From Trametopsis cervina (lineage: Eukaryota > Basidiomycota > Agaricomycetes > Polyporales > Irpicaceae): a stretch of 64,000 bases of DNA. The DNA is taken from assembly GCA_022385755.1 (NCBI GenBank), contig MU278353.1, positions 953,000 to 1,016,999 of the forward strand, given 5' to 3'. A program made the translations under genes and the position numbers. Below, in pieces: positions 1-11,775 of this stretch. A model generated the notes under the pieces. It was not told where the DNA came from, made no database searches, and saw only the letters and a program-made list of their open reading frames with translations. How positions within the stretch are numbered: the stretch's first letter is position 1; each line of letters begins with the position of its first letter.

Positions 1-370
1 TAGTCCTGGACCCCGCCAGCCAATCCTCCCACAGCATCAAATACCAAGACTGCCGTGAAGAGAACTTGAGATTGAACCTGTATATCCTCTTCAATATTGA
101 CCTGATGGACTGTAGTGTAATGTCAACACTCTTTGTGCATTTTCTCTGAACTCACCGACGTAGAGGCCGTCAGTTGTACACGGCTCTGCATAGCTTTGTG
201 GCGTTCCGTATATGGCAAACTCCAAACTCAATTTGAAGAGAGACCTCGATGCAGTACGGTTCAGGAATCGGGATGGATTGGCTCTACTATTCCATTATCA
301 CAATTGTACCACTCCCGTCACCCCTTTCACCGCACATTAGCTCCCAAAATTTTATCATAAAACTGTACAC

Positions 371-1877
371 TTACAATACAACTGGTTTCCTACCCTTAGC
401 AGGATCACCGAGATCGTACCAGCCCACATAAGCATCGGACTGTGCGATAACAACGCCGTTAGGCCGTTGACGACTGCGTCCCACGCCGACATCCCAGAGA
501 CGTACACAGCCTGGAGAAAGAAAACCATGAGCATGAACAATAAAATAACCAACGTGAATCGATCTACCGTCTGCGCCGCCGGAGACCAAATGCAATCGAT
601 TGGTGTTGGGATCAACTATCCAGTCAATCTTGTACACCCCAAACTTCCCGTCGTCAATTGTACCCTCGGTAGCTGGGCTGTGGTGAAACCGATGAAGAAC
701 ACGCGTCAGATACCTACTGTCGTAGACGTGACAGCAGTTATTGCTCCTTGCCACCGCAATGTATACCCCATCCGGGCTGTATAGAACATCGTTGACGCTC
801 GACGGAAATCTGTTAACGGAGGTGCCCGACGCCATCTCTTCGTTACCCTCATACCAGCGCGGGAGAGGCTCCAATTCGGTCTTTCTTGTACTTCCGTGGA
901 ACCCTTCCGACCGGATGTCGTACAGAGCCAGCTCGAAACGTTGGTTTTCGTTGCAGGTTACGAGCGCCAGCTCATCTCCTGTAGAGCGATATAAATGATC
1001 AGACAGTCACTCCATCCCCTCAGCCACTCACCTCGAGGGCTAACATGGAGGCACTCGCCACCGCGACTGTTATCGAGCGCCATAAATAGAGATGAAGAGT
1101 TAACATCATAGGCTTTGTGCTGCCCCACACCCACGGAGGTGTCAGATGCCGTAGTAGCAAAGATAACGTTCTGAGTGATCTCCCTCCCCCACGTCAGGGA
1201 TTGTACGGGCTGAATATAATTTTCAGGTGAGATGAGGTGTTCAATGACAGTACGAGAGCCCTGATGTATTCTCAGCCTGCCCCAAGAATCTCCCACTGCG
1301 TAAACTGAGTCGTTCGGCTTGAAGCGGAGGCCGAGGGGCAAACGGCCTTCCCTATAAGTATCTGATCTGAAAGTTAACAATAGCTCGTGCGCTCAGGGAG
1401 GGAGGATCATGTACATTTCTTCACTACTAACGCCTCGTCGCCCTCTGCTATTCCTGAGCAGTCCCACACAATAACTCGGCCATCTTGGCCGCATGAGACC
1501 AGCCTATGGGGGCTATTTCCTGTTAAAATCGCAACAATATTACAAAACACAATAACATACTCTGTTGGATCGAAATGAACGTCGCCCGTTGTGTAATGTT
1601 TCACTCCATGTTGTGTCTCCCGAGAATGGCCTTGTAAGGGTACGACTGTCATTTTGTGAGCAGAAATATGACTGCGGGCAGAGTGCAAGGTTTACTTCTG
1701 CCGGCATTCATTATTTTCAAGCTTGAATCAGAATTGTACGTTCTGCTTGCTATAAGGCATGAGCTACGTTTTGCGACACAACCATAAATCACCAACCATA
1801 GTCCTCAGCATCGACCTCACCTACTACACAGCTCGCAACCGCTATCATATCATCTGCTTGTGATATAGCATTGATTG
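371..1877 (-). CDS. WD40-repeat protein
   Basis: A WD40 beta-propeller scaffold protein of unknown specific role. Spliced minus-strand exons show WD-type blades: one ending in RVIVWDC near 1450, one with CVRLWDVG near 500, and a typical SPDGVYIAVA strand near 780. One intron is clear at 511-567. Others fall near 968-1030, 1350-1425 and 1510-1575, where frames join after splicing. The reading frame stops at 371. The 5' end is not resolved: an exon at about 1797-1877 (INAISQADDMIAVASC) looks coding and probably belongs to this gene, and the true ATG may lie near 1.99-2.1 kb. WD40 proteins usually hold multiprotein complexes together. Nothing here identifies the complex. Confidence 0.72.
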
Positions 1878-2090
1878 CTACAGGAGACGGATAAGCAGAC
1901 ACAGGGGTATGTTTAATTTGGGGACATACCTCCTGGCGAGAACCGCTTGTGTGTCACCTGTCGAAGGTGGAGAAATCGTGCGCGGAGGCCATGTCGTCTG
2001 GCCATCCAGGCTGGACTCTCGAAGCTTATGGCCATGGAGTAGTGAGCCCTTGCTTTGCGGCCCTAGCAGTTGTATCAGTGCCACGACATG

Positions 2091-3235
2091 CTAAGTGGTG
2101 AGAACAGAAATGTTTATTACGATATTCCAGAGCAAGTGCTCTTCTTCAAACAGCTTTGCATTTTCTGCTGCGCTCCGAGGGCGTACATGAGTGGTACGGT
2201 ATGCAAAAGTACGATGCTTGAAGTGTCGCTTTAAGGAGTCTTCTCCCATGTGGGACGCAGCTAGAACCGCCTCTCCAAGCTCCGTCTTCTGGTCGCGAAC
2301 ATCATCGGAGTATACTAGACGATCCGATAGCTTTATCTTCTTCCACTGGACGTGCATATTGGATTGTGATCGATTCAGACATTGTGATGAACTCACATTT
2401 GAATCGCACGTAATATCTAGACTAGTATGAAGAGTGTCGTATTCCTCCTCACTCTCAGCGTGCTGATTGTTCTGTGAGGGCAAAGTGGGGATAAAACCGA
2501 TGCAAATGGCTCACGTACCGCATCAACGTCCAAAGAATCGTCTCCGTTGTTTATTGTCGGATCCTCACCCAGATCGACAGTCAAGGAAGTGTCTCTTTGG
2601 CTGTTTGTTGGACCCTCATCCTCATCCAGCACTATGACCTCATGAGACGTAAATGGTGGCCTCTGAGCCGAATATTGACCTGATTGTTTGCTGATGAGAG
2701 GCGCGTGTCTCAGGGAGGGCCCTGCAATGGGCTGTGTAGAGTATACTCCCCCAGGGAGTGGTGTCCTTGAAGAGCTCGCCTTCATTTATATACGTTGGTG
2801 AGTATAGGTTTGTATTCCCTGGTGAGCGCATAAACATACAGGTGGTCGTGCTGTAAGATCTTCCTCATCACTGTCTAAAATCTCGTGAACGATTTTGGGC
2901 TTTCTCTCATCGTCATCCAAAATCTCGTGAACAATTTTGGTCTTGCTCTCATCATCGTCTAAAACCTCGTGAACGATCCTGGGCTTTCTCTTCCTTAATT
3001 TATAAACAAGAGAAACTTGTTTTTGCACACTCGCCTGTGCTGTGGTCTCCACAAGAGGCCTTAATCTTTGGATTAGATCCTCTATCTTAACATCCATGAG
3101 ATCAACAACAGGAGCCTTGTCATTCAGTTTTCTGCGAAGTGCCGATACCGTATAGTCGTGGTAGCATCCAGAAGTTCGCGTGGTACCATGGGCGCCCGCA
3201 TGGATCGGGGGCCGGCAGTGCTGAAGACCGTTCAC
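2091..3235 (-). CDS. Acidic protein with repeated SIM-like motifs, unknown function
   Basis: Not recognised as a named family. Introns at 2780-2839 and 2472-2518 join three exons in frame. The first exon encodes three near-identical tandem units of about 15 residues, each of the form K-P/T-K/R-IVHE-I/V-LD-D/S-DE. The second encodes SHEVIVLDEDEG. Hydrophobic triplets followed by acidic runs are the hallmark of SUMO-interacting motifs, so a poly-SUMO-binding role is an inference. The rest is serine-rich and probably disordered. The start at 3235 is the longest option; an internal Met near 3099 (MDVKIEDLIQRL) could also serve. The gene is head-to-head with the RING/TRAF gene, with about 93 bp between the start codons. 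Confidence 0.55.
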
Positions 3236-3328
3236 ATGCTTGGGGGCCCTGCGCCACTACTCACTACTTGATCTTCCCCACCACCTTCTAAGTACGAACA
3301 CTAGGATTCTCTGTCTGAGCGGGCTCGA

Positions 3329-5143
3329 ATGAGTTCTTACAGCTATGTGGAGGGTGTAAATGTCAACTTAGTGAGGTTCATGGTTGCATTCTTGCCGTGA
3401 CCGCCTTCCTGACGGTGCCGATAGTTGTGCTGCATCTGCCAGTGAGTCTGCTTGTTCAACGCGGAGGTAGACTCTTTTAATCAATTTGACGGCGAAGGAC
3501 TCCTTTCAACAACCCGTTAACTACGCGAACATGCTCCCATACCTTCTGTCAAGAGTGCATAGTGACTGCTCTCTCCATGTCCCAACACTGTCCTATTGAT
3601 CGCTCTCCGCTCACAACCGGCGACCTAATGTCGGCGGATCCACTTGTGAGAAACGTATGTTACTTAGCGGTTCTACCCAGGTTCTGTCTTTGTAACTCAC
3701 CATCGTACCATGAAGCTTGTGGACGAGCTACAAGTAGAGTGTCCAATGCGGCCAGCAGGGTGCATGTCTACTTGTCAAAGGCAACTTTTGGCCTCACATC
3801 TAAGGGACGATTGCCTTTACGTTGAAGTCCCCTGCGCGGACGGCTTGTGCGACAAAGTCACTGTCCGAAAGGTGGCAGATCATCGTGCGCATACTGACCA
3901 GAGTGATCAGCCAGGCCCCCGGCAGTCTACAGAATCTTCACAGGTATGCCGTTACGCATGTCGTTTCTCTGACGCTGTTTCACTATTCTCATAGCCTACA
4001 GAATGCGATGGGTGTAATATGGAATGTACCCCAGAGGCCCTCGCTGATCATAGAGCATCATGCCCGAACGTACTGGTCACTTGCACACAAGCCGTCCACG
4101 GCTGCGATTGGAAAGGGACAAGAGACGAGCTCACTACCTCTCATCTGCCACATTGCGCGTACGAAGGTATCAAAGGCTTCTTTGCTATTCAAGAGAAGCA
4201 TATGTCTTCTCTCACGGAGGAGAACGCCGTCCTGCGCCATAAGGTCGCGGCGTTGGATGGCGTCATAACATCCCTCAAGCGTGAGCTGTCCGCCGTAAAG
4301 CTAGCACTGGGCCCTTGGTACCGTTTGGACGGCAGTACGAATTCGTGGTCGCGCATTCAGTCCTCAGCTGCAACATCATCTCGCAGCGAAGCCCCTCGAC
4401 CATCCAGCTCAGTTCGGGTGGCAGACGGAGTTACGGAGCAAGCACAGCAGGTACCGACAGCCACCAGTACGCCCAACTCTAGTGATTTATCTTCATATTT
4501 TCCCTCCTCGGAGCAAGACGATTTCCTGCCTCTTGATCTTCCATCTGGTGTTGACAATCATGTGACCACATCAACGGCGCAGCAGCCAGCCTCCACGTCA
4601 TTTGCTACCTACCAACTGCCAGCCTCCCCGACTACGCATAGAACTCCTTATGTGCCATTTTCTCCACCCCAATCTGCCGGCTATAATATCCCTACTGCTA
4701 CCTCCCCGCCACAATCTCCTGTAGCGCCTTTGGATATCAGTTCGACCTTAGAAGGCTCTTTGGAAGGCTTGCGTGGCTCCGTTGTCGCTATTAGCGCAGC
4801 GCTGGACTCCCTCGGTCGGAAACATGAAGTCGCTCTGACTACAGAATCTATGCGGAATACTGAAGAAATTCGGAGTCTACGTGCGATCATACATGGACTA
4901 CGCATGCAGGTAAGTCATTCAGTAGCAAAGAGGCCTTGATCTTGATCAGTTCTCCAGGTACATTCGATTATCATGGATCGGAATGCACAAACAACCGGTC
5001 GTTTGGGGGAAGATGCGGGGGTTCCAATGTGGTTACCCGAGATGCACGATGCAGGCCCCTCGTGGATGCGTCTGCCTTTCCCGCCTCGATATCCCTATGC
5101 ACCCATTTCTGTCCCTCCTCCAGGATCTGTGCCTAAATTATGA
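3329..5143 (+). CDS. RING and TRAF-type zinc-finger protein
   Basis: Probable E3 ubiquitin ligase or signalling adaptor. Six exons join in frame: 3329-3370, 3425-3441 (17 nt), 3498-3654, 3716-3943, 3995-4909 and 4958-5143. The spliced N-terminus gives a RING finger (LCCICQTPF, then CSHTFCQEC, then HCPIDRSPLT). It is followed by TRAF-type zinc fingers (VECPMRPAGCMSTC, VPCADGLC, CDGCNMECTP, CTQAVHGCDWKG) and a short coiled coil near 4200-4290. A long Ser/Pro/Thr-rich tail follows, with no MATH domain. The RING appears only after removal of introns 1 and 2, which supports the model. Substrates cannot be told from sequence. Confidence 0.85.
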
Positions 5144-5382
5144 AGGACAGCGCCAGGACACGGGGGTGTTCAAATAGTGCAGGGATATCATGCTATAGAG
5201 GTACGTCCTCCAGCTTTCCATGATACTATATGCAGAGCGATTGATACATTACCCAAGTTCTGTACACAACTTGAGCCTGTAGATATGGCCCTCGCAGAAC
5301 CAAGTGTATCACATATGCGTTAGAACGTCGCAATGAGAGTGTAAACCAGTATCCATGAAATCTGATTACGGGTGAATCAGCA

Positions 5383-5931
5383 CTATTTCATTCGCAGAAC
5401 TGAATACGTGTCGCAACGAAGGGATGCTTTGTACAAGGCTCGCGCGGATGTACCCAATGGCAAGAATGTTGTATACGATGGATATACCCTTAATCTGCGA
5501 CATATATGATAAGCACGACGATGAAGTTTCCCAATCCGAGGCTTCATGTTTTTGGAACCGGAAATTACAACTGGTTGAGCTGTTGTATACTGTTTGGAAA
5601 GGCGTGTTATAGTACTCTCGTCGGGGCCGCCAACAGCGTACAAGCATTGCCCATAGTTACCCATCGGGATCTCGCTATTCATCGTTTCCAGCATCATGCC
5701 AATAAATTCAACAAAAACACTGTGTGTAGGTGAGAATAGCAGTGAAAGCTCTTGACAGACCTTTAGCACAACCTCTCTCATTGACTCCACGCGGCGGGAA
5801 GCGCCGTTATTGATCCGGTGACGGCTGTCACAGTAAACGTCAGATACGAAACGGAACACCGTCTTCAGATTTTGCACCTTCGCATATCCTACGTAGGTCA
5901 CCAGAGGAGGACGAATGGAAGACAAAATCAA
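5383..5931 (-). CDS. Unrecognised ORF
   Basis: A single uninterrupted frame of 182 codons in an area where other frames are broken. I recognise no domain. Composition is ordinary, with a hydrophobic stretch in the middle (LSLLFSPTHSVFVEFIGMML). It could be a small gene, one exon of a larger gene, or chance. The flanks, 5144-5382 and 5932-6340, show nothing convincing. Confidence 0.28.
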   Translation of the reverse strand: MILSSIRPPLVTYVGYAKVQNLKTVFRFVSDVYCDSRHRINNGASRRVESMREVVLKVCQELSLLFSPTHSVFVEFIGMMLETMNSEIPMGNYGQCLYAVGGPDESTITRLSKQYTTAQPVVISGSKNMKPRIGKLHRRAYHICRRLRVYPSYTTFLPLGTSARALYKASLRCDTYSVLRMK

Positions 5932-6341
5932 TAAAAGCCTGTTGCTCTTTCAGCAAACCTCGTTACTATGATGCTGAACGAACGCGCCTTCCAGGACAGA
6001 GAAGAGAAGCTTCAACCGCTTGCTACAACTTGGGATGGTGTGTACGTGTGTGTCAAAGTAACTCCAGTTGACATTTTCAGTCGATATGGTAAGTCAGTAG
6101 ATACTATAACCCACCTTGGAAACTTCTGACAAGGCATACATCACCCTCGACCAGTGAAACGACTCCCGGCCTCTCGCACGTTACTAATAGGTATGCTCTA
6201 CCCCGAGAGGCAGAGCTGCCTCGTGCGCGAAAACGCAAGGTCGTCAAATTTCTTTATTACACAACGCCACTGTTGCGCCCGATGGCATCTCGTTGGCCAG
6301 AACTTCCCATTCGGGCAAGTCACGGTTGGCCACAACTCAGA

Positions 6342-6349
6342 TATAAAAG
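6342..6349 (+). promoter_or_regulatory. TATA-like box
   Basis: TATAAAAG lies about 320 bp upstream of the first in-frame ATG (6670) of the next plus-strand gene. No other ATG falls between 6355 and 6670, which fits a long leader. It is a short AT-rich match, so only weak evidence. Confidence 0.3.
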
Positions 6350-6669
6350 GCGTCTTTCTGGGTGTTAGGCCTCTAGCTTCTTGTTCATCACCCTCACCAT
6401 CGCGGGCACATACTTGGCCACCATTCACATTTGACCTTCTGCTCCCTCACGTTGACTCATCACCTCAGTTCCACAAGATCTAGTTAGATAACGCCACAGT
6501 AGTGCAATAGTTTTCATATAACTCATTGGCCGACGGGTGAGTCGCGTCTATTGAATTCAGCACTACCCTGACGAGTCCTCTGGCTGCTCTAGAGAATTGC
6601 ACCGGGACGGCACACGGATTCGTACTCGGCGATCGCGCTCCCTCTTCATACGAGGATCGTGACGGGGAA

Positions 6670-7982
6670 ATGTTTCACAAGAAACCGAGATTTGTATTTT
6701 ACGATGCAGACGGCTCAAATGGCCGACTTGTTGGGCGGCGGGATGGGAGGCGCTATGAAGAGCTCCCCACCAAGGAGACAAAACCAAACAATGAGGTGCA
6801 TGTATCCCACCGTCCCGCGGTAGCTATCATTCTACACTGCCACTCATATATTCCCTTATACGCGTTATGATTGTTCGCTGATAGTCACAGGAACGGGCCT
6901 CGTGTTCAAACAAAGACCTCGCTAACGATGTTCCGGCGCCAATGATACTGCCTCAAGTCATGACTGGTCATAGAGCTCCTGCCACTGCCCATGCTGAAGC
7001 ACGCAGAAGTCCACATGTATGTTAAACCACAATATATGCCACTTGCTCATTTTATCATCATAACCCCCAATGCCACGCCTCACAGTCGCGGAACGAAATG
7101 AGGTACAGTCAGAGTATACAGGAAAACATGCTTCGATCGCAGCTCGAAACCATCACAAACCAACCCCTCCCTGTCGAGTGTGATGCGGTTTGTGCCATGT
7201 CCGCATGTTGAGTCTGAGTATTAGCACTCATCCCAAACGCCTTCGAACAGTACCAGCAAAGCTCTCTACCCGGTCCATCACCTCCGTTCCACATAACGCT
7301 CTCCACCGATCCAGGTCGACCCACGGCGGAAGTCGTTGTGTTTGCGAGTCGGAATTATTTCACAAAGCGTAACCTGGATATGTGGCGCCATAGAATCCCA
7401 AAAGACACTGCAGTCTATCTCTATCCTTCCAGCAAGAGCAACAGGGCGTCATTCGCTTACTATTTGCCTCCATTACTCCCTCAGACACAGACAACGGCAA
7501 ATACCTCGGGAGGGCACGCAGAGTCTCCCCATCAGCAATCTGGTCACTCCATAGCTCTTCGGGACATTGACAACCGTTCTCGGACATCTTTGCCTTTTCC
7601 AAACCCTGTAGACCAGGACCTCCGCGCTTCAGAACGCCTCTTGGGGAACCAGAGCAGCTTGCGCTTGAATGGACATGAGCCTCGAGGCCGGCGCGAGCAG
7701 ATGCATGGTGAACAATTCATCACGCAGGCTGCACGGTTGGCCAAAGATCTCGAAGAGGAGACCTCCGCATACGATGCAGATGACGAGAGCGGCGAGGAGT
7801 TTGTCACCGTTCGGTTTGACAATGAATTACTCCCCTACGAGGTCTCCGCTTTGCGCAGCACCTTGCATGAACATGACTCGACGGCGTCTGGCAGAACATA
7901 CCCCGTCGATAAGGCTATGAATCGGGATACCGTGTCCACCCCAAGACCACGCAAACGATCGTTCTGGGAGGTCGTTGGATAG
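6670..7982 (+). CDS. Hypothetical protein of about 367 residues
   Basis: Not recognised. Four exons join in frame: 6670-6795, 6891-7016, 7086-7179 and 7225-7982. All three introns have GT-AG ends, and the spliced length is a whole number of codons. The N-terminus (MFHKKPRFVFYDADGSNGR) leads into a polar, probably disordered middle. There is one more compact stretch with beta-strand character (PFHITLSTDPGRPTAEVVVF) and an acidic patch near the C-terminus (YDADDESGEEF). The frame is also open upstream of 6670, back to about 6560, so an earlier exon cannot be excluded. It converges on MCM2; the 316 bp between the two stops hold only 3' UTR-like AT-rich DNA. Confidence 0.55.
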
Positions 7983-8299
7983 CTATCACTGAGACCGTAA
8001 ATAGCTATCTGTTTGCAGATTGTGTCCGACCGCTGGTGCTTCCTATCTTGGGATTTCTCTGCACAATATTGTAGTCATAAGATGAAACGGCCTGTAGAAT
8101 ACAATAATATATACCGTCTCCCTACGTGTATTTTCGAGTGTGGCGTGCACGATTCGTGTTATTTGTAGATGAAAATCGAGGTTGGAGTTTAGCCACAATA
8201 GATACATATACATTTTAGTCGGAGGGAAAAACAATACGATAACAAAAGACAAACAAAAAGACAGCATACACTTGACATGAGTCACAGGCTTGGTTTCAA

Positions 8300-11200
8300 C
8301 TATGTTGTACGAAATACTTTCTCAATAATTCCATCCGAAACTTTGTATCCATTGGTCGCAAACAACTTCGACCGAAGGAAAGGGGCCGTGTCAAATATGT
8401 CGTGCTCCTTGGCCTGAGAACGGGGTCGTCAGTGGGAGGATAACAGAAGTAAGCCTCTGGGACTCACCCGCTCGTCAAGCTCGGTGACCTTGACGGTAAT
8501 TGATGTCGGCTGGTCGCGTTTCTGCAGCTGATACAGATGGACTTTCTCCTTGACAATTTGACCAAGCAAGAAGGAGAGCAGCTCTTCGTGGTCACGAGCT
8601 TGAGTGAGGTATTTTCGGAAACCCTGTCGGGAAAGCTTAGTGGTATATCCAAAAGATGTTCCCAAATCCTACTCACGCGCTCAAGCGTCTTCTTAATTGA
8701 CATCTTCTGTGCGCTTACGAAGCTGCCTACGGTGACCGAGATGGCTAGGTCGATGTCATCCGCTCTGACGTATTCCCGCAAAGCCATCTTAGCACTAGCT
8801 TCAGACATGCGAATCATACTCTCCAGATGACGGAGCGTAATGGGGTAGGAACCAGTAGCGAGAGACTCTCGACGAAGGTCGGCGAAAAGACGCGATATCT
8901 TTTCCTGATCCATGTCGAAGAGCTTGGGTCGAACTCTGTCCCTTGCATACATTATGTATTTCCTCAGTGTATCTTGAGGAACGAGCTTCAATGCAGATAA
9001 GCAGACAAAATCTACTATTAGCCGTTTATGAACTCACATCTGCATCCAAAATCGTGCCCACGTCCATCTCGTCTGTTTCGGGCTCAAACTTTGGATGGCT
9101 TCTGAGGTGGCTTCCAACCACAAAGCGAGCAAGCATCTCGTCTTGAACGGGGTCAACGCCGTCTTTCACAACACATAGTATATCGAATCGTGACAGGATA
9201 GGCTCTGTCAGCTCAACGTTCTGCTGGAAGGGGATCGTAGGGTTATAGCGCCCACGTATTGGATTGGCCGCGGCAATAATGGCGCATCTCGCCTGTAAAG
9301 TAGTAACAATGCCGGCCTTGGATATGGATATTGACTGTTGCTCCATGGCCTCGTGGATTGAAGTACGGTCTGCATCGTTCATCTTGTCGAACTCGTCAAT
9401 GAGACATGTCCCCTTGTCTGCTAGAACGAGGGCACCGCCCTCCAGAGTCCATTCGCGGGTGACTGGGTCCTTGCGCACGCTTGCTGTGAGACCGACAGCT
9501 GAGGCGCCTTGTCCAGTGGCAAAGACCGAACGATGGGCGGTTTTTTCCACATACTTGAGGAATTGGGACTTGGCTGTCCCAGGATCACCAAGGAGAAGAA
9601 CATTAATATCACCACGGATTCTGTGTTTATGATTGATGTCTTTAGAAACTCCCCCAAAGAGAGAGAGCGCAATAGCAGTCTTGATATCTTCGTGGCCATA
9701 GATGGATGGGGCGATAGATTTGATAATTCGCTTGCGAATACGGTCATCTCTAGCCAAAGCTCGGATCTCTTTCTCATCTTCTTCAGTGAGACGGAAAGCG
9801 GCAAACTGATCCTCCTTCTTGTTGATATGGTTTGCTTCTATTATGGTCGAAAATACCGGAAATCCATTTTTCGCATTGAGTGATGCATCGAAATTGTTCC
9901 GATAGATCCCAGTGACTTCCTACGTGACTGGCAATCAGCATTGTCATGTCTAATTCTAAGGAAAGCCTTACTATCTCCTCTCCCGGTTTCGCGGAGTCAA
10001 TGAGATCCCACAGAAGCACAACCTCTCGATGCCGCGGAAGTCGACCAGGGGGCACGGATCCAGGAGACTCCTGCAGAGTCATCTTTTGATAATTCCTATA
10101 AACAGTCTTCGTAGAAATGAGACCAGGGCGAGCAATCCACACAATGTAACACCTACTTGTTCGGAGTTGACCGAGAAAGGACCTCCACTCTCGCAGTTGG
10201 GACAATAGCTGATCCTAACTTCCTGTGTAGAGTCCTGGTAAAACGGACCTAGGACGGCACCACATTTACGACAGTCGAACTTGACATATTTCAGCTGCGG
10301 GAAGACTCCCGTTCGCCTGGTGACGACGCCTGACACACGAACAAGGTTGTTGAGATTCGTGCGACGAAGGTCACGCAAAGATGAACTCAGTGGAAGGTCC
10401 GTAACGCGCACATGGACTTCTGAGTGAATACGCTCGTATGAAGGGTAGTAGACCAGGATAGCGGCAAGGGCGACTTCGTCAAAAATGGCAAGCATGGCAG
10501 AGGGTGAGTTGGTAAGGAAATACGCGAGTATTGGCTTCGACATCGCCAGATGCAAATAAGAAATTTCGAGTGATTCGGAATTATCTGTATGAGATATGTC
10601 AACAAGCTAAACCCAATCGTGCAGACGAAATCCCATACTCTCTCCTAGACTGCGAATCCTCTGGCCATAGACTGATGTACCATGATCATCGACGTATGTC
10701 ATAAGGAACTGCCGGAAGTGCCGAACAATTGAGCGGCGGACACGCTCATTAGCGATCCACTCCACGATAGACTTCGCCTTGATGTCACTTAATTGCTCGA
10801 GGGGTATTTCCTACGACATTCCTTAGACAGGAGGGAATAGGAGCAGATATAAACTCACGTCTTCAATGCCTTCAAGATCGTCAATGTCTTTTCGTTCATC
10901 ATACTGCCTCCTGGTACGTCGCTTCATCTGGGACAGAAGTCCTCCGTCTGCCATGTCTTCGTCTTCCATATCATCGCTCTCCAAGAACCCTGGGTAACGT
11001 GTTCTGCGAGCAGCGCGTGCCCCAGACCCTCCACGTCGAGCTTGGCGATCACGGCGTTGCATTGTGGCTTCAGCTGCTCGACGTTGTGCCAGCGACATCT
11101 CCGCGATTTCTTCCTCATCGTTCAAGTCAGCGTCAGAATACCTGTCCAAAACTTCGTTGACAGCATAGTCACTGCGAACGACGCGTAAATGAGTGCAACG

Positions 11201-11540
11201 TGAGCCATCCACAACATGTCTAACGACAAAGACTCACTCTTCGAGTGTCTCGCCGAACAAGTCTTCCCCGTCCTCCTCCTCATCAGGGCCATCATCCGCG
11301 TCCCGCACTGCATCTCTTTCGTCCATGCTGTCATCAGTATCAGAGAATGGTAGGGGAGGAGACGACGGCGGCAAAGAGGAGTCGACGTCTGCATCGTCTT
11401 GGGTGGCTACGGGACGCGGTCCAGGTGGAGAAGACCCCTGCGCAGGCGAAACCGAACGCCTACGTTTTGCGCGACGAGTAGACTAACAAAGACACAGTTT
11501 AGCTTCATTATACGGAAAGTCAGACCACGACGCATACCAT
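8300..11540 (-). CDS. MCM2: DNA replication licensing helicase subunit MCM2
   Basis: Subunit of the hexameric MCM2-7 helicase that licenses origins and unwinds DNA at forks. In order: a basic, acidic and Ser-rich N-terminus ([13 protein letters not shown]); the MCM N-terminal domain with a C4 zinc finger (CRKCGAVLG and SYCPNC, near 10200-10270); and the AAA+ core with Walker A (GDPGTAKSQ, about 9575), Walker B ([10 protein letters not shown], about 9390) and arginine finger ([20 protein letters not shown], about 9160). The C-terminal MCM helical domain ([20 protein letters not shown]) is at about 8870-8930. The [17 protein letters not shown] stretch separates MCM2 from its paralogues. The start codon is alone on the first coding exon: ATG at 11540-11538, intron 11537-11483. 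The gene ends KVFRTT-stop at 8300. Confidence 0.95.
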
Positions 11541-11775
11541 AGCGTTTCTGTATTACTGGAACGTAGGATGTGTGCACGCGCCGCAGACGCGTTGTAATAT
11601 TCTTTTCGGAGTTGGAAACGCGTCAACAAAGCCAAAGCTGCGCGTCAGTGCCCGATCAGATTGATCCTTCCCGCGTTGAGCCATAGGCATTGTTCTCGAG
11701 ATAATTATTGTACGCATACCACCACCTGGCCAGTGGATGACCTCCGTCCACGCTCATGCCACACCTTCTACAACC
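11541..11775. promoter_or_regulatory. Divergent MCM2/MED14 promoter region
   Basis: The 235 bp between the MCM2 and MED14 start codons must hold both 5' leaders and promoters. ACGCG-containing sequences occur around 11580-11625 (GCACGCGCCGCAGACGCG and AAACGCGTC). This resembles the MluI cell-cycle box (ACGCGT) that drives MCM genes in yeasts. The role here is inferred. Confidence 0.4.

Noticed and set aside
5968..6560. Upstream exons for the gene at 6670, beginning MMLNERAFQDREEKLQPLAT
   Set aside because: An open exon with a good donor exists at 5968-6087, but no splice combination I tried keeps the frame into 6670; left out of the model.
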